From Anaerolineales bacterium (GTDB lineage Bacteria; Chloroflexota; Anaerolineae; Anaerolineales; Villigracilaceae), in assembly GCA_020060235.1 (NCBI GenBank), contig JAGVAO010000061.1:30415-94414 (forward strand): a DNA stretch of 64,000 nucleotides, written 5' to 3'. Below the pieces are notes generated by a model. It was given only the letters and a program-made list of their open reading frames with translations. It made no database searches and was not told where the DNA came from. Shown here one piece after another: positions 1 to 9,833 of the stretch. A program made the translations under genes and the position numbers. Position 1 is the first letter of the stretch, and each line of letters begins with the position of its first letter.

Positions 1-1
1 G

Positions 2-55
2 GTTCTCGGCACGCTGGTCGCCATCAGCGGCGTGGCGTTGTTGTTTTTACGGTAG
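2..55 (+). CDS. C-terminal tail of a truncated upstream membrane protein (possibly DMT/EamA-like)
   Basis: Frame 2 reads VLGTLVAISGVALLFLR* to a TAG at 53-55; hydrophobic TM-like end; runs off the window start. Confidence 0.4.
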   Translation, partial: VLGTLVAISGVALLFLR

Positions 56-80
56 GGGCGCAGCAATGCTGCGCCCCTAC
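52..80. repeat. 29-bp palindrome GTAGGGGCGCAGCAATGCTGCGCCCCTAC
   Basis: Perfect inverted repeat; exact second copy at 54080-54108. Confidence 0.9.
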
Positions 81-85
81 GATGG

Positions 86-1333
86 ATGAAAAATATGACC
101 ATTTACCCCCTCACCGCCCTGCGCGCCCTGGCCTTGCACGCCACCCGGCTGGATACCCCCAACGGGAGCGAGCCGCTCGCCAGCCTGGATTCCATCTACG
201 AAACAGTAAACCACCTCGGCGCGGTGCAGATTGACACCCTGCAAATGGTCGCCCGCGCTCATTACCTGACCCTCTGGTCGCGGCACGGGGACTATGACCG
301 CGCCCTCTTCGACCGCCTGGCCTTCGACCCGTCTGAACGGCGCATTTTCGAGGGCTGGCAGCACGCCGCCTGTTACATCCCGACCAGCGAGTATCGCTAC
401 CAGATGCCGCAGCAGCGCAGTTTACGCGAAAACCCGTCCAACTGGTACACGCGCTGGCTGAACGACATCCATCACAAAGAGACGGTCGATTTTGTGCGCG
501 AACGCATCCGGCGCGAGGGCGCGCTGCGCGTCTCCGATTTCGAGCGCGGCGACCACCCGCCCGGCGCATGGTGGAACTGGCGCCCGGCCAAGGTGGCGCT
601 CGAATACCTGTTTGCCTTTGGCGACCTGATGATTGCCGACCGGGTCAAGTTCCAGCGCGCCTACGACCTGGCCGAGCGAGTCCTGCCCGAATGGGCCGAC
701 CGCACCGAGCCGACCGCCGAGGAGCGCGACCGCTTCTGGCTGGAGCGCGGCGCAAAAGCCCTGGGCGTCAGCCTGCCGCGCAACCCCGCCGATTACACCT
801 GGATGAAACTGACCAAAGCCCGCCCCCTGCTGGCCGACCTGCTGCGAAACGGAATCCTGGTCGAGGTGCAGGGCGAAACGCTGACGGGTGTGCAAACGCT
901 GCTCGTCCACCGCGACCAGGCCGAAGTCCTGGAGCGAGCGGCCAACGGCGAAATCCGCCCGCAGCGCACCACCTTCCTGAATCCCTTCGACAACCTGTGG
1001 TGGGCGCAGGGGCGCGACGAGGCCTTTTGGGGCTTCCGCCAGCGGCTGGAGGCCTATGTGCCCGCGCCGAAGCGGATTTACGGCTACTTCTGCCTGCCGA
1101 TTCTGCACCACGACCGGCTGGTGGGGCGCTTCGACCCGAAGATGGAGCGCAAAACCGGCCTGCTGCGCCTGAAAGCCCTGCACCTTGAGCCGGGCATCGC
1201 GCCCGATGACGAACTGACCGCCGATGTGGCCGCGGCCCTGCGCGATTTTATGCGGTTTCATGGGGCAAAGGATTTGGTCATCGAGGCCAGCAACCCGCCA
1301 GGGTTTGGCGAAAAACTGGCAAAGGCCCTGTAA
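86..1333 (+). CDS. Winged-helix DNA-binding protein, YcaQ-like family
   Basis: 415 aa ORF with LGAVQIDTLQMVARAHYLTLWSR and FLNPFDNLWWAQGR motifs typical of YcaQ-type proteins. Confidence 0.8.
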   Translation: MKNMTIYPLTALRALALHATRLDTPNGSEPLASLDSIYETVNHLGAVQIDTLQMVARAHYLTLWSRHGDYDRALFDRLAFDPSERRIFEGWQHAACYIPTSEYRYQMPQQRSLRENPSNWYTRWLNDIHHKETVDFVRERIRREGALRVSDFERGDHPPGAWWNWRPAKVALEYLFAFGDLMIADRVKFQRAYDLAERVLPEWADRTEPTAEERDRFWLERGAKALGVSLPRNPADYTWMKLTKARPLLADLLRNGILVEVQGETLTGVQTLLVHRDQAEVLERAANGEIRPQRTTFLNPFDNLWWAQGRDEAFWGFRQRLEAYVPAPKRIYGYFCLPILHHDRLVGRFDPKMERKTGLLRLKALHLEPGIAPDDELTADVAAALRDFMRFHGAKDLVIEASNPPGFGEKLAKAL

Positions 1334-1382
1334 AACTTGAATTCGGGATAAGACTTTTAGGCCCGATTTTGCTTAATATTTT

Positions 1383-1443
1383 CACGCAAAGCCGCAAAGT
1401 GTGCAAAGAAAACCAAAAAAACTTGGCGGTCTTTGCGGCTTTC
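1383..1443. repeat. Short-period inverted repeat (GCAAAG/CTTTGC units)
   Basis: ACGCAAAGCCGCAAAG...CTTTGCGGCTTT; related copy at 45160-45224. Confidence 0.75.
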
Positions 1444-1525
1444 CCGAAGGACACCGGGACGGTGTGCGCGAGAAAAAACACAAAAGGTAGCCGGGGATTC
1501 TTGTTCCGACGTGTGTTATAAAACC

Positions 1526-1552
1526 AAAAACCACCCCAATGGGTGGTTTTTT
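1526..1552. terminator. Bidirectional intrinsic terminator
   Basis: AAAAACCACCC-CAAT-GGGTGGTTTTTT between the YcaQ-like gene and tRNA-Leu, which point toward each other. Confidence 0.75.
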
Positions 1553-1581
1553 GATTGTCTCAGGTATAATCCTTGAGCGTT

Positions 1582-1666
1582 TGGTGCCGAAGGAGGGAAT
1601 CGAACCCTCACTCCTTACGGAACACGATTTTGAGTCGTGCGCGTCTGCCAGTTCCGCCACTCCGGC
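1582..1666 (-). tRNA. tRNA-Leu(CAA)
   Basis: Minus strand GCCGGAG...CACGA-CTCAAAA-TCGTG...GGTTCGATTCC..CTTCGGCACCA; anticodon loop CTCAAAA gives CAA; long variable arm; CCA encoded. Confidence 0.95.
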
Positions 1667-1716
1667 AAAAATTGTGTCGCGCCCGCAAGTATACCACTCT
1701 CAAGTTTAAGGTCAAG

Positions 1717-2769
1717 ATGAAACTCGGAATTATCGGACTCCCCCAATCTGGAAAAACTACGCTCTTTAACGCCCTGACCCGCAACGACACGCCCACCCAC
1801 GCCTCGGCGGGGCGCATCGAAGTCCACAATGCTGTTGTGGACGTGCCCGACCCGCGCGTCGACAAACTCTCGGGCATGTTCAACCCCAAGAAAACCATCT
1901 ACGCCAAAGTCGCCTACGCCGACATCGCCGGGCTGGACGGCTCGAAAAGCGGCATCTCTGGCACCCTGCTCAACACGCTGACGCAGATGGACGGCTTCCT
2001 GAACGTTGTGCGCTGCTTCGAGGATGAAAACGTCCCGCACCCCAGCGGCTCGGTCGACCCGGCCCGCGACCTGGATTCGATGCTCTCGGAACTGCTGCTC
2101 AACGACCTGATTGCCGTCGAGCGCAAACTCGAAAAACTGGCCGACGAGCGCAGGAAAGGCGGGACGGATAAGGCCCTCAACGCCCGCCAGACCGAACTCT
2201 TCGAGCGGCTTCTGGCCGCGCTGAACGAAAACCAGCCGCTGCGCAGCCTTGAATTTTCTCCCGACGAACAAAAGGAACTCGCCAGTTTCGGGCTGTTGAC
2301 CCGCAAACCCGTGCTGACGGTTTTCAACCTGGGCGAGGGACAGCAAACCCCGTCCCTGGCGCTCGACCATCCCTCAGTGGCGTTGATGGGCAAACTGGAA
2401 ATGGAAATTGCCCAACTCTCGCCCGAAGACGCGGCCCTGTTCATGGAAGAATACGACATCGACGAACCCAGCCTGAACAAGATGATTCGCCTGTCGTACG
2501 ACCTGCTCGGCCTGCAATCCTTCTTCACCGTCGGCCCCGACGAATGCCGGGCCTGGACGGTGCGGCGCGGCGCGACCGCCCCTGAAGCGGCTGGCGAAAT
2601 CCACTCTGACCTGCAAAAGGGATTCATCCGCGCCGAGGTGACAGCCTACACCGACCTGGTCGAACTGGGCGGGCTGGTGGAGGCCAAGGCCAAAGGCAAA
2701 CTGCGGCTGGAAGGCAAGGAGTACATCGTCAAAGACGGCGATGTGTTGAATATCCGGTTTAATAATTAG
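1717..2769 (+). CDS. ychF: YchF-family GTPase/ATPase with TGS domain
   Basis: MKLGIIGLPQSGKTTLFNALTRN P-loop and C-terminal RAEVTAYTDL...GKEYIVKDGDVLNIRFNN; start moved from 1573 because the longer ORF crosses the tRNA. Confidence 0.85.
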   Translation: MKLGIIGLPQSGKTTLFNALTRNDTPTHASAGRIEVHNAVVDVPDPRVDKLSGMFNPKKTIYAKVAYADIAGLDGSKSGISGTLLNTLTQMDGFLNVVRCFEDENVPHPSGSVDPARDLDSMLSELLLNDLIAVERKLEKLADERRKGGTDKALNARQTELFERLLAALNENQPLRSLEFSPDEQKELASFGLLTRKPVLTVFNLGEGQQTPSLALDHPSVALMGKLEMEIAQLSPEDAALFMEEYDIDEPSLNKMIRLSYDLLGLQSFFTVGPDECRAWTVRRGATAPEAAGEIHSDLQKGFIRAEVTAYTDLVELGGLVEAKAKGKLRLEGKEYIVKDGDVLNIRFNN

Positions 2770-2771
2770 CC

Positions 2772-3359
2772 TTGTTCGACCCGCTGGCCTACCTGCTCGA
2801 AAATATCTCCTGGTACGACCCCATCTACAACATTGCCTGGGTGCTGTTCATGGTCTATGCTTTAACCCTGCCGCCCCTGCTGTTGTGGATTTTCAAACTG
2901 CCGCTGCTGCGCGATGTGCTGCCGTCACGCCCCTGGGCTTTCCAGCGCGAGACCTATGCCCACCTGCTCGGGGCGGCGTTTGTCATTTTCTCGTTTCGAC
3001 TGATTCCGTACTGGATTTTCAACGACAAGATGCTGCACTTCCTGGGCGGCGGGATAGCCATTGCGCTGGTCTATGAGTATTTCGCGCTCAACTTCGACCT
3101 GGCCCGGGGGCGCGGAATCGTCAGCCTGCGCCCGCTGGCGGGGAACAAACCCGCGCTGCTGGCAGCCAACCTGCTCCTGCTGGTCTTGTTTGCCTCGTTT
3201 TTCAGCGTCTTTTCAGAGTTGTATGAATTCGTCTCAAAATATGTAATGGGCTACCAGTTTGACTCGAGCGGCTTCGACACCTGGATGGATATCCTGGCCA
3301 ACCTGGCCGGGGCGCTGGTCGGTTACCTGGGAATCTGGTTATGGAAAGCAAACAGGTGA
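2772..3359 (+). CDS. Hypothetical membrane protein (DUF2238/VanZ-like)
   Basis: 195 aa, several TM stretches, DKMLHFLGGG and DILANLAGALVG motifs; TTG start adjacent to ychF stop. Confidence 0.6.
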   Translation: MFDPLAYLLENISWYDPIYNIAWVLFMVYALTLPPLLLWIFKLPLLRDVLPSRPWAFQRETYAHLLGAAFVIFSFRLIPYWIFNDKMLHFLGGGIAIALVYEYFALNFDLARGRGIVSLRPLAGNKPALLAANLLLLVLFASFFSVFSELYEFVSKYVMGYQFDSSGFDTWMDILANLAGALVGYLGIWLWKANR

Positions 3360-3386
3360 CAGTCACGTTGAACGTGACTGTCACCT
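3354..3386. repeat. REP-like palindrome AGGTGACAGTCACGTT-G-AACGTGACTGTCACCT
   Basis: Perfect 16-bp arms; overlaps the stop codon of the upstream gene; related element at 4904-4934. Confidence 0.85.
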
Positions 3387-3493
3387 GCGGTCTGAAAATA
3401 CGGGTGGTTTGTTTCACGTTAGCTCCGAGAGAACGTAAAAACCACATCTCAAATAGAAAACAGGAAGTATGGCGCAAATAATTCACCGCTTTT

Positions 3494-3853
3494 TTACAAA
3501 AGCGCCGCAATGTCAAAAGCAACCCAACCCTTTAGCGCTATTTTTTCAACATCCGCTAAAAACATATCAATAGATCGGTTATGAACATCCGTAGGGGTTT
3601 CTTGACAAAATTCAATTGAATCAAATTCATGAAAACAATGATCGTATGTTGTCATTTTGGATGCGAGAAACAGAAAAACTTCAGGAATTCCAATCTGACT
3701 TGCAACAAATTGACTGTCTGGCAAAAAAGCGCGCAATAAACGCGCCTCTATGTTTGGTGGGGAAATCTCTTTGGGGTTGGAAAATACCACTTCCCCCCAT
3801 TTTTTGAAATTTGCACCGTCTCGGTAAAGGTAATTGAAACGAACGCATTTCAT
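3494..3853 (-). CDS. Small conserved-looking protein, partner of the HNH gene
   Basis: 119 aa ORF starting 3 nt after the HNH gene stop, same strand. Confidence 0.6.
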   Translation of the reverse strand: MKCVRFNYLYRDGANFKKWGEVVFSNPKEISPPNIEARLLRAFLPDSQFVASQIGIPEVFLFLASKMTTYDHCFHEFDSIEFCQETPTDVHNRSIDMFLADVEKIALKGWVAFDIAALL

Positions 3854-3856
3854 CTG

Positions 3857-4618
3857 CTATGCTCGAAAAATATTATTATTGTGATAGCTCAAGAATTCAT
3901 TCTGCGGCTTAAACCGCGTCGGCATATGAATTTGAGCATTGTCGTAGCGTAGCAAAAAATCTTGAACTGCAGAGTTCGATGTGTTTTTTATTGCAGGAGA
4001 AATTTTCACTCGAAAATCGGGTGTTACAGTCATCAAACCACGGTCAAATGCTCGATCATGGATGACATTCAGGCATAGACCATTTTGTGGATTAACGCGA
4101 TTTTGAGTATCAATAGACCACGGCACAATATGACTTGCATTCAAAAGCTCTGGCAAGCTCAAACCGGTAATACAACAACGATAATCATAAGCGGCAAGAA
4201 CGGCCTTGCGAAAAAAACTCTGATTTACCCGTGTTTTCACAACCGATTCACGCTCTTTTCCTTCCGGCAAATCAGACAGAGATATTTCTGATACTACTTC
4301 AACCGGCTTTCCAGCCAGGTTTGCCAGCAACTTTTCACTCTCAAAACTTAATTGCTCCCAATTTTGATTAAATTCATTCCAAATTTCAGTGTCAAGACGA
4401 CTACCATGTGTAGCTCCCGCAATTTGTCTCTCTTTTAAAGTGGGATCAAGGCTTGCAAAGTTTGCCAATTTCCAAGATACGGCCGAAGTAGTACGCCCAA
4501 TTATTTCTGCCAGCTTAATAATTTCAGGATTATGAATGTGGATTCGCCCGAATGGGGTTTTGCAATAAAGATTGAAGGCAAGAATCAACTCATTACGAGT
4601 CCAATTTTTCTTTGTCAT
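3857..4618 (-). CDS. HNH endonuclease (putative restriction/defence nuclease)
   Basis: YDYRCCITGLSLPELLNASHIVPWSIDTQNRVNPQNGLCLNVIHDRAFD HNH core; N-terminal WTRNELILAFNLYCKTPFG...IGRTTSAVSWKLANF domain. Confidence 0.85.
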   Translation of the reverse strand: MTKKNWTRNELILAFNLYCKTPFGRIHIHNPEIIKLAEIIGRTTSAVSWKLANFASLDPTLKERQIAGATHGSRLDTEIWNEFNQNWEQLSFESEKLLANLAGKPVEVVSEISLSDLPEGKERESVVKTRVNQSFFRKAVLAAYDYRCCITGLSLPELLNASHIVPWSIDTQNRVNPQNGLCLNVIHDRAFDRGLMTVTPDFRVKISPAIKNTSNSAVQDFLLRYDNAQIHMPTRFKPQNEFLSYHNNNIFRA

Positions 4619-4903
4619 CGAATTTCTCTCTTCAACAATCGATCAAAATAACACAAACTTTTGTTCATTTTACATCATGTGGTGTTTGTCATGGTCAATA
4701 TCTTATTCTCCGGTCGTCTATAGGTCTACGGACTATGAGTCACAATGCGAGATTTAATAAAAACACAACAACAAGAATCCAACTAAAATTGTTGCAGTTG
4801 TGTTTTGTGCTAATAAGCACTCATTTTGTCGGCAAGTTGGCCGGGCTGTAAGGCCGGAAGTTGCACCCCGATAGGACTCCCGCCTGAAAAGAATATCAAA
4901 ACA

Positions 4904-4934
4904 GGAGACAGCCACTTTGAAAGTGACTGTCCCC
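4904..4934. repeat. REP-like imperfect palindrome GGAGACAGCCACTTT-G-AAAGTGACTGTCCCC
   Basis: 15-bp arms with two mismatches; same GACAG..CTGTC framework as 3354-3386. Confidence 0.75.
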
Positions 4935-5041
4935 AATACCATCCGTCCCCAACCCTGGCAAACGACGCCAAAAAAGGGACTTTCCCCGAATCCCTGATAA
5001 AATTAGGCAAACGTCTAACCCACACTTAAAGGAGTATTTCT

Positions 5042-6802
5042 ATGACCGTTAGCCTTTCCCCCTGGAGCCTGACCGACCTTTTCCCGGCCCCCGACGCGCC
5101 GGAACTGGAATCCGCTTTTGGGGAACTTGAAAAACAGGTTGCGGAATTCGAACAGTTCCGCACTGAGTTAAATCCCGGCATGGACGTGGAACGCTTCATG
5201 GAAATCCTCGAGCATTCCGAAAAGACCACTCGCCTGGCACACCGCGTCTACGGCTTTGCCGGGCTGATGTTCTCTGCCGACACCCAGAACCAGACCGCCA
5301 TGGCGCTCATGGGACGCGTGCAGCAGTTCTTTGCCGAAATGGAAAACCGCGCCCTGTTCTTCAGCCTGTGGTGGAAAGACCTCGACGACGCCAGCGTCAA
5401 ACGCTTCCTCGATGTTTCGGGCGATTATCGGTATTACCTCGAAGCCCTGCGCCTGCAAAAGCCGCACACCCTGAGCGAGCCGGAAGAAAAGATTGTCAAC
5501 CTGAAAAACGTCACCGGGGTCGGGGCATTGACCAACCTGTACGACTCGATTACCAACCGCTACACCTTCAAACTCGAAGTGGATGGCGAAACGAAAGAAC
5601 TGACTCGCGGCGAGTTGATGTCCTACGTCCGCATGGCCGACCCCGACCTGCGCGCCGCTGCCTACCGCGAACTGTACCGCGTCTACGGCGACGACGGCCC
5701 CATCCTCGGGCAGATGTACCAGACCGTCGTCCGCGACTGGCGAAACGAGAACGTCAGCCTGCGCAAACACGCCAACCCCATCGCCGCCCGCAACCTGGGC
5801 AACGATATTCCCGATGAAGCCGTCGACGCGCTGCTGGATGTCGCCCAGAAGAACGCGGTCGTCTTCCAGCGCTTCTTCAAAATCAAGGCCCGCCTGCTCG
5901 GCATGGACAAGTTGCGCCGCTACGATGTCTACGCCCCGGTCAGCAAATCGAGCAAGGAATATGCCTTCGACAAGGCCGCCCAAATGGTGCTCGAATCGTT
6001 CTCCGATTTCCACCCCGATTTCGGCAAACAGGCCAAACGCGTTTTTGACGATAATCACCTCGACAGTGAAGTCCGCAAGGGAAAACGCGGCGGCGCGTTC
6101 TGCTGGACGGTCGAACCCGCCCTGACGCCCTGGGTGCTGGTCAACTACCAGGGCAAAGGCGACGACGTTGCCACCCTGGCCCACGAACTCGGTCACGCCA
6201 TCCACTCGATGATGGCCGAGGAGCATACCGCCTTTACCCAGCATTCCTGCCTGCCGCTGGCCGAAACCGCCTCCACCTTCGGCGAGATGATGCTCATCGA
6301 CCGCCTGATGGCCGAGGAAAAAGACCCGGCCGTGCGGCGCGACATGCTCTTCCGCCAGATTGACGACAACTACGCCACCATCATGCGCCAGTCCTTCTTC
6401 GCCCTGTTCGAGAAACAGGCCCACGAGATGGTGCAGAACAACGCCTCCGTGGACGACCTGGCCGCGGCTTACATGGAGAATCTCAAAATCCAGTTTGGCG
6501 ACGCGGTCGAAGTCAGCGACGAGTTCAAGTGGGAGTGGGTCAGCATCCCGCACATCTACCACACCCCCTTCTACGTCTATGCCTACGCCTTCGGGCAACT
6601 GCTGGTGCTGGCGCTCTACAAACAGTTCAAGGCCGAGGGCGAATCGTTCAAGCCCAAATATATGAAACTGCTGGCCGCGGGCGGCTCTGAATCGCCCGAA
6701 AAGATTCTCAAAGAATCCGGCATCGACATCCGCAGCGCGGCCTTCTGGCAGGGCGGCTTCGACGTGCTGGCGGGCATGGTGGACGAACTCGAAAAACTGT
6801 AA
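5042..6802 (+). CDS. pepF: Oligoendopeptidase F family M3 metallopeptidase
   Basis: HELGHAIHSMMAEEHTAFTQHSCLPLAETASTFGEMM zinc-binding region; 586 aa. Confidence 0.9.
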   Translation: MTVSLSPWSLTDLFPAPDAPELESAFGELEKQVAEFEQFRTELNPGMDVERFMEILEHSEKTTRLAHRVYGFAGLMFSADTQNQTAMALMGRVQQFFAEMENRALFFSLWWKDLDDASVKRFLDVSGDYRYYLEALRLQKPHTLSEPEEKIVNLKNVTGVGALTNLYDSITNRYTFKLEVDGETKELTRGELMSYVRMADPDLRAAAYRELYRVYGDDGPILGQMYQTVVRDWRNENVSLRKHANPIAARNLGNDIPDEAVDALLDVAQKNAVVFQRFFKIKARLLGMDKLRRYDVYAPVSKSSKEYAFDKAAQMVLESFSDFHPDFGKQAKRVFDDNHLDSEVRKGKRGGAFCWTVEPALTPWVLVNYQGKGDDVATLAHELGHAIHSMMAEEHTAFTQHSCLPLAETASTFGEMMLIDRLMAEEKDPAVRRDMLFRQIDDNYATIMRQSFFALFEKQAHEMVQNNASVDDLAAAYMENLKIQFGDAVEVSDEFKWEWVSIPHIYHTPFYVYAYAFGQLLVLALYKQFKAEGESFKPKYMKLLAAGGSESPEKILKESGIDIRSAAFWQGGFDVLAGMVDELEKL

Positions 6803-6817
6803 TCCAAAATAAACGAT

Positions 6818-6866
6818 AAACGAAAACGGGATGATGGCAATTGGCGCATCATCCCGTTTTCGTTTT
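6818..6866. terminator. Terminator-like hairpin with 19-bp perfect stem
   Basis: AAACGAAAACGGGATGATG...CATCATCCCGTTTTCGTTT directly after the pepF stop. Confidence 0.8.
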
Positions 6867-6926
6867 GGGCTGGCGGGATAGTCATTGACTTTTGTCACAA
6901 TCTTTTGCTCAGGGTCATATTTGATA

Positions 6927-6955
6927 TTGACAAACCAAATTTTATCAAGTAACAT
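6927..6955 (+). promoter_or_regulatory. Sigma70-like promoter for the sugar transporter operon
   Basis: TTGACA (6927-6932), 17-nt spacer, TAACAT (6950-6955). Confidence 0.7.
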
Positions 6956-6956
6956 T

Positions 6957-6992
6957 GTTATCGATAACGTTATCGATAACATTCGTTATCGG
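6957..6992. promoter_or_regulatory. LacI-family operator cluster
   Basis: GTTATCGATAAC repeated back to back (6957-6980) plus CGTTATCGG; contains CGATAACGTTATCGATAACA (6962-6981), 18/20 identical to 12196-12215. Confidence 0.75.
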
Positions 6993-7068
6993 CTGCCCAT
7001 TCGTCAATCCCGGCAGGTGTGATGCCGAGAAAACACATTTATCCAAGGCAAGAAGAGAGGAAAAGAAA

Positions 7069-8154
7069 ATGAAGAAAAGTTTGACCCTCGTAATGTCGCT
7101 TTTGATGGTGCTGGCAATTGCCCTGAGCGCTTGCGCTCCGGCTGGCGGCTCCGCTGGCGGTGATGATGTCAAGACCGTCGGTATCTCGATGCCGACCAAG
7201 ACCTCGACCCGCTGGATTTCTGACGGCGAAAGCATGGTGAAGGTTTTCGAAGAAATGGGTTACAAAACCGACCTGCAGTTTGCCGACGACGACATCCCGA
7301 ACCAGTTGGCCCAGATTGAGAACATGATTACCAAGGGCGCCGACGTCCTGGTGATTGCCGCCATCGACGGCAGCACCCTGACCGACACGCTCGCCAAGGC
7401 CAAGGAAGCCGGTGTGCTCGTTATCGCTTACGACCGCCTGCTGGTCAACTCGGCCAATGTTGATTACTACGCCACCTTCGACAACTTCGGCGTGGGCGTC
7501 ATCATGGGCACCCAGATTGAAACCGGCCTCGACCTGAAGAACCAGCCCGGCCCCTTCAACATCGAACTGTTCGGCGGCTCGCCCGACGACACCAACGCCT
7601 TCTACTTCTATGATGGCGCCATGTCGGTCCTGCAACCCTACATCGACAGCGGCAAACTGGTCGTACAGTCCGGTCAGACCGGCATGGACAAAGTCTCGAC
7701 CCTGCGCTGGGACGGCATCGTTGCCCAGGCCCGCATGGAAAACCTGCTGAGCGCCTACTACACCGACAAGCGCGTTGACGCTGTCCTGTCCCCCTATGAC
7801 GGCCTGAGCATCGGCATCATTTCGGCGCTCAAGAGCGTTGGCTACGGCACCGCCGACCAGCCCATGCCCGTCATCACCGGCCAGGATGCTGAAGTTGCCT
7901 CCGTCAAAGCCATGATTGCCGGCGAGCAGACCTACACCGTCTTCAAGGACACCCGCGAACTGGCCAAGCAAACCGCCGCCATGGTCGATGCCGCCCTGAA
8001 AGGCCTGGAAGTGCCCATCAACGACACCAAGACCTACGACAACGGCGTCAAGATTGTGCCTTCGTACCTGCTGACCCCCTTCAGCGTTGACATCACCAAC
8101 TACGAGAAGTACCTGGTTGAGAGCGGCTACTACACCGCTGACCAGCTCAAGTAA
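7069..8154 (+). CDS. chvE: Sugar ABC transporter substrate-binding lipoprotein (ChvE-like)
   Basis: Lipobox [53 protein letters not shown]; start moved from 6955. Confidence 0.88.
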   Translation: MKKSLTLVMSLLMVLAIALSACAPAGGSAGGDDVKTVGISMPTKTSTRWISDGESMVKVFEEMGYKTDLQFADDDIPNQLAQIENMITKGADVLVIAAIDGSTLTDTLAKAKEAGVLVIAYDRLLVNSANVDYYATFDNFGVGVIMGTQIETGLDLKNQPGPFNIELFGGSPDDTNAFYFYDGAMSVLQPYIDSGKLVVQSGQTGMDKVSTLRWDGIVAQARMENLLSAYYTDKRVDAVLSPYDGLSIGIISALKSVGYGTADQPMPVITGQDAEVASVKAMIAGEQTYTVFKDTRELAKQTAAMVDAALKGLEVPINDTKTYDNGVKIVPSYLLTPFSVDITNYEKYLVESGYYTADQLK

Positions 8155-8166
8155 TTTGGTTTGCAG

Positions 8167-8206
8167 GGGTGTGCAGGTATACAATTTGCCTGCACACCCT
8201 TTTTTT
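8167..8206 (+). terminator. Intercistronic terminator/attenuator after the substrate-binding gene
   Basis: GGGTGTGCAGG...CCTGCACACCC followed by TTTTTTT. Confidence 0.8.
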
Positions 8207-8295
8207 GTCGAGTGAATTGGCCAAATTCCATGTAGAATTGTAATCAAGCCGCAAGATAGAAGAAACCTGGCACAAATCTTAAGGGAAGAAGTCCT

Positions 8296-9819
8296 ATGTC
8301 AAATGTTATTTTAGAGATGCGTAACATCACAAAGACATTTCCGGGTGTCAAGGCGCTTGACAATGTAAACTTTAGCGTCAAACAGGGTGAGATTCATGCC
8401 CTGGTTGGCGAAAACGGGGCCGGGAAATCGACGCTCATGAAAGTGCTCAGCGGCGTTTATCCTTACGGCACTTATGACGGCGAAATTTACTTCCAGGGGC
8501 AGGAATGTCGTTTCCGCGACATTGTCGAATCTGAAAAAGTTGGGCTGGTGATTATCCACCAGGAACTTGCACTTATTCCATTTCTTTCGATTGCAGAAAA
8601 TTTATTCCTCGGCAATGAACGCGCCGAAAACGGAATTATCCATTGGAACGAAGCGATTTCCCAGACCCGCGACCTGCTCAAACGGGTCGGGCTGGACGAA
8701 TCCCCCCAAACGCTGATTACCGACATCGGGGTGGGCAAACAACAACTGGTTGAAATTGCCAAGGCCCTGGCCAAAGAAGTCAAATTGCTCATCCTCGATG
8801 AGCCGACTGCATCGCTGAACGAAAGCGACAGCCAGAATTTGCTCAACCTGCTGCTCCAGTTCAAGGAGCACGGCATCTCCTCGATTTTGATTTCCCACAA
8901 ACTAAGCGAAGTCTCGAAAGTTGCCGATTCAATCACCATCCTGCGCGACGGCGCAACCATCGAGACCATCGACTGCCACGTCGACCAGATTAGCGAAGAC
9001 CGCATCATTCGCGGCATGGTCGGGCGCGACCTGACCCACCGCTTCCCGCCGCGCAACGCGGAAGTTGGCGATGTGATTTTTGAAGTGCGCGATTGGAATG
9101 TCTACCATCCCCTGCATGAAGACCGCAAGGTCAGCAACAATGTCAATATCTCCGTGCGCAAGGGCGAGGTGGTTGGCATCTCAGGCCTGATGGGTGCTGG
9201 CCGCACCGAACTGGCGATGAGCATCTTCGGGCATGCCTATGGAACGCGCATCAGCGGCAAGGCCCTCAAACACGGCAAGGAAATCGATGTCAGCACCATC
9301 GACAAAGCCATTGCCAACGGCATCGCCTACGCCACCGAAGACCGTAAAAGTTACGGGCTGGTGCTGATTGAAACCATCAAGGACAACATCACCATCGCCA
9401 ACCTTGATGACGTCTCAAGCGGCGGGGTAATTAACGAACCGCGCGAAATCCAGGCAACTGTAGGCTACCGGGAAGCCCTGAACATCAAGTGTTCGAGCAT
9501 CTTGCAAGAGACGGTCAACCTTTCAGGCGGCAACCAGCAAAAAGTAGTTCTGAGCAAGTGGCTGTTTGCCCACCCCGAAATCCTGATTTTGGACGAGCCT
9601 ACCCGGGGTATCGATGTCGGCGCAAAATACGAAATTTACACCATCATCAACCGCCTGGCTGAAGAAGGCAAGGGCATCATCCTGATTTCTTCAGAGCTTC
9701 CTGAAATTTTGGGCGTGTGTGACCGCATCTACGTCATGCGCGACGGAAAAATTGTCGGCGAAATGGCATCGAGTGAAGCCTCGCAGGAAGCGATTATGAA
9801 GTGCATCATGACACAATAA
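8296..9819 (+). CDS. gguA: Sugar ABC transporter ATP-binding protein (two ABC domains, GguA/XylG-like)
   Basis: Two ABC halves: [62 protein letters not shown]. Confidence 0.9.
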   Translation: MSNVILEMRNITKTFPGVKALDNVNFSVKQGEIHALVGENGAGKSTLMKVLSGVYPYGTYDGEIYFQGQECRFRDIVESEKVGLVIIHQELALIPFLSIAENLFLGNERAENGIIHWNEAISQTRDLLKRVGLDESPQTLITDIGVGKQQLVEIAKALAKEVKLLILDEPTASLNESDSQNLLNLLLQFKEHGISSILISHKLSEVSKVADSITILRDGATIETIDCHVDQISEDRIIRGMVGRDLTHRFPPRNAEVGDVIFEVRDWNVYHPLHEDRKVSNNVNISVRKGEVVGISGLMGAGRTELAMSIFGHAYGTRISGKALKHGKEIDVSTIDKAIANGIAYATEDRKSYGLVLIETIKDNITIANLDDVSSGGVINEPREIQATVGYREALNIKCSSILQETVNLSGGNQQKVVLSKWLFAHPEILILDEPTRGIDVGAKYEIYTIINRLAEEGKGIILISSELPEILGVCDRIYVMRDGKIVGEMASSEASQEAIMKCIMTQ

Positions 9820-9833
9820 GAGGTGAATGACGA

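Noticed and set aside
1573-1716. N-terminal extension of the ychF ORF
   Set aside because: Crosses tRNA-Leu; the P-loop protein starts naturally at 1717.
5168-6982. 604-aa minus-strand ORF antisense to pepF
   Set aside because: GC-rich shadow ORF; low-complexity GV/H/F-rich translation without recognisable motifs, opposite a strong M3 peptidase gene.
6955-7068. N-terminal extension of the chvE ORF
   Set aside because: It is translated operator/promoter DNA; the signal peptide begins at 7069.
7039-8247. 402-aa minus-strand ORF antisense to chvE
   Set aside because: Same shadow-ORF composition; the sense gene has signal peptide, lipobox and family motifs.
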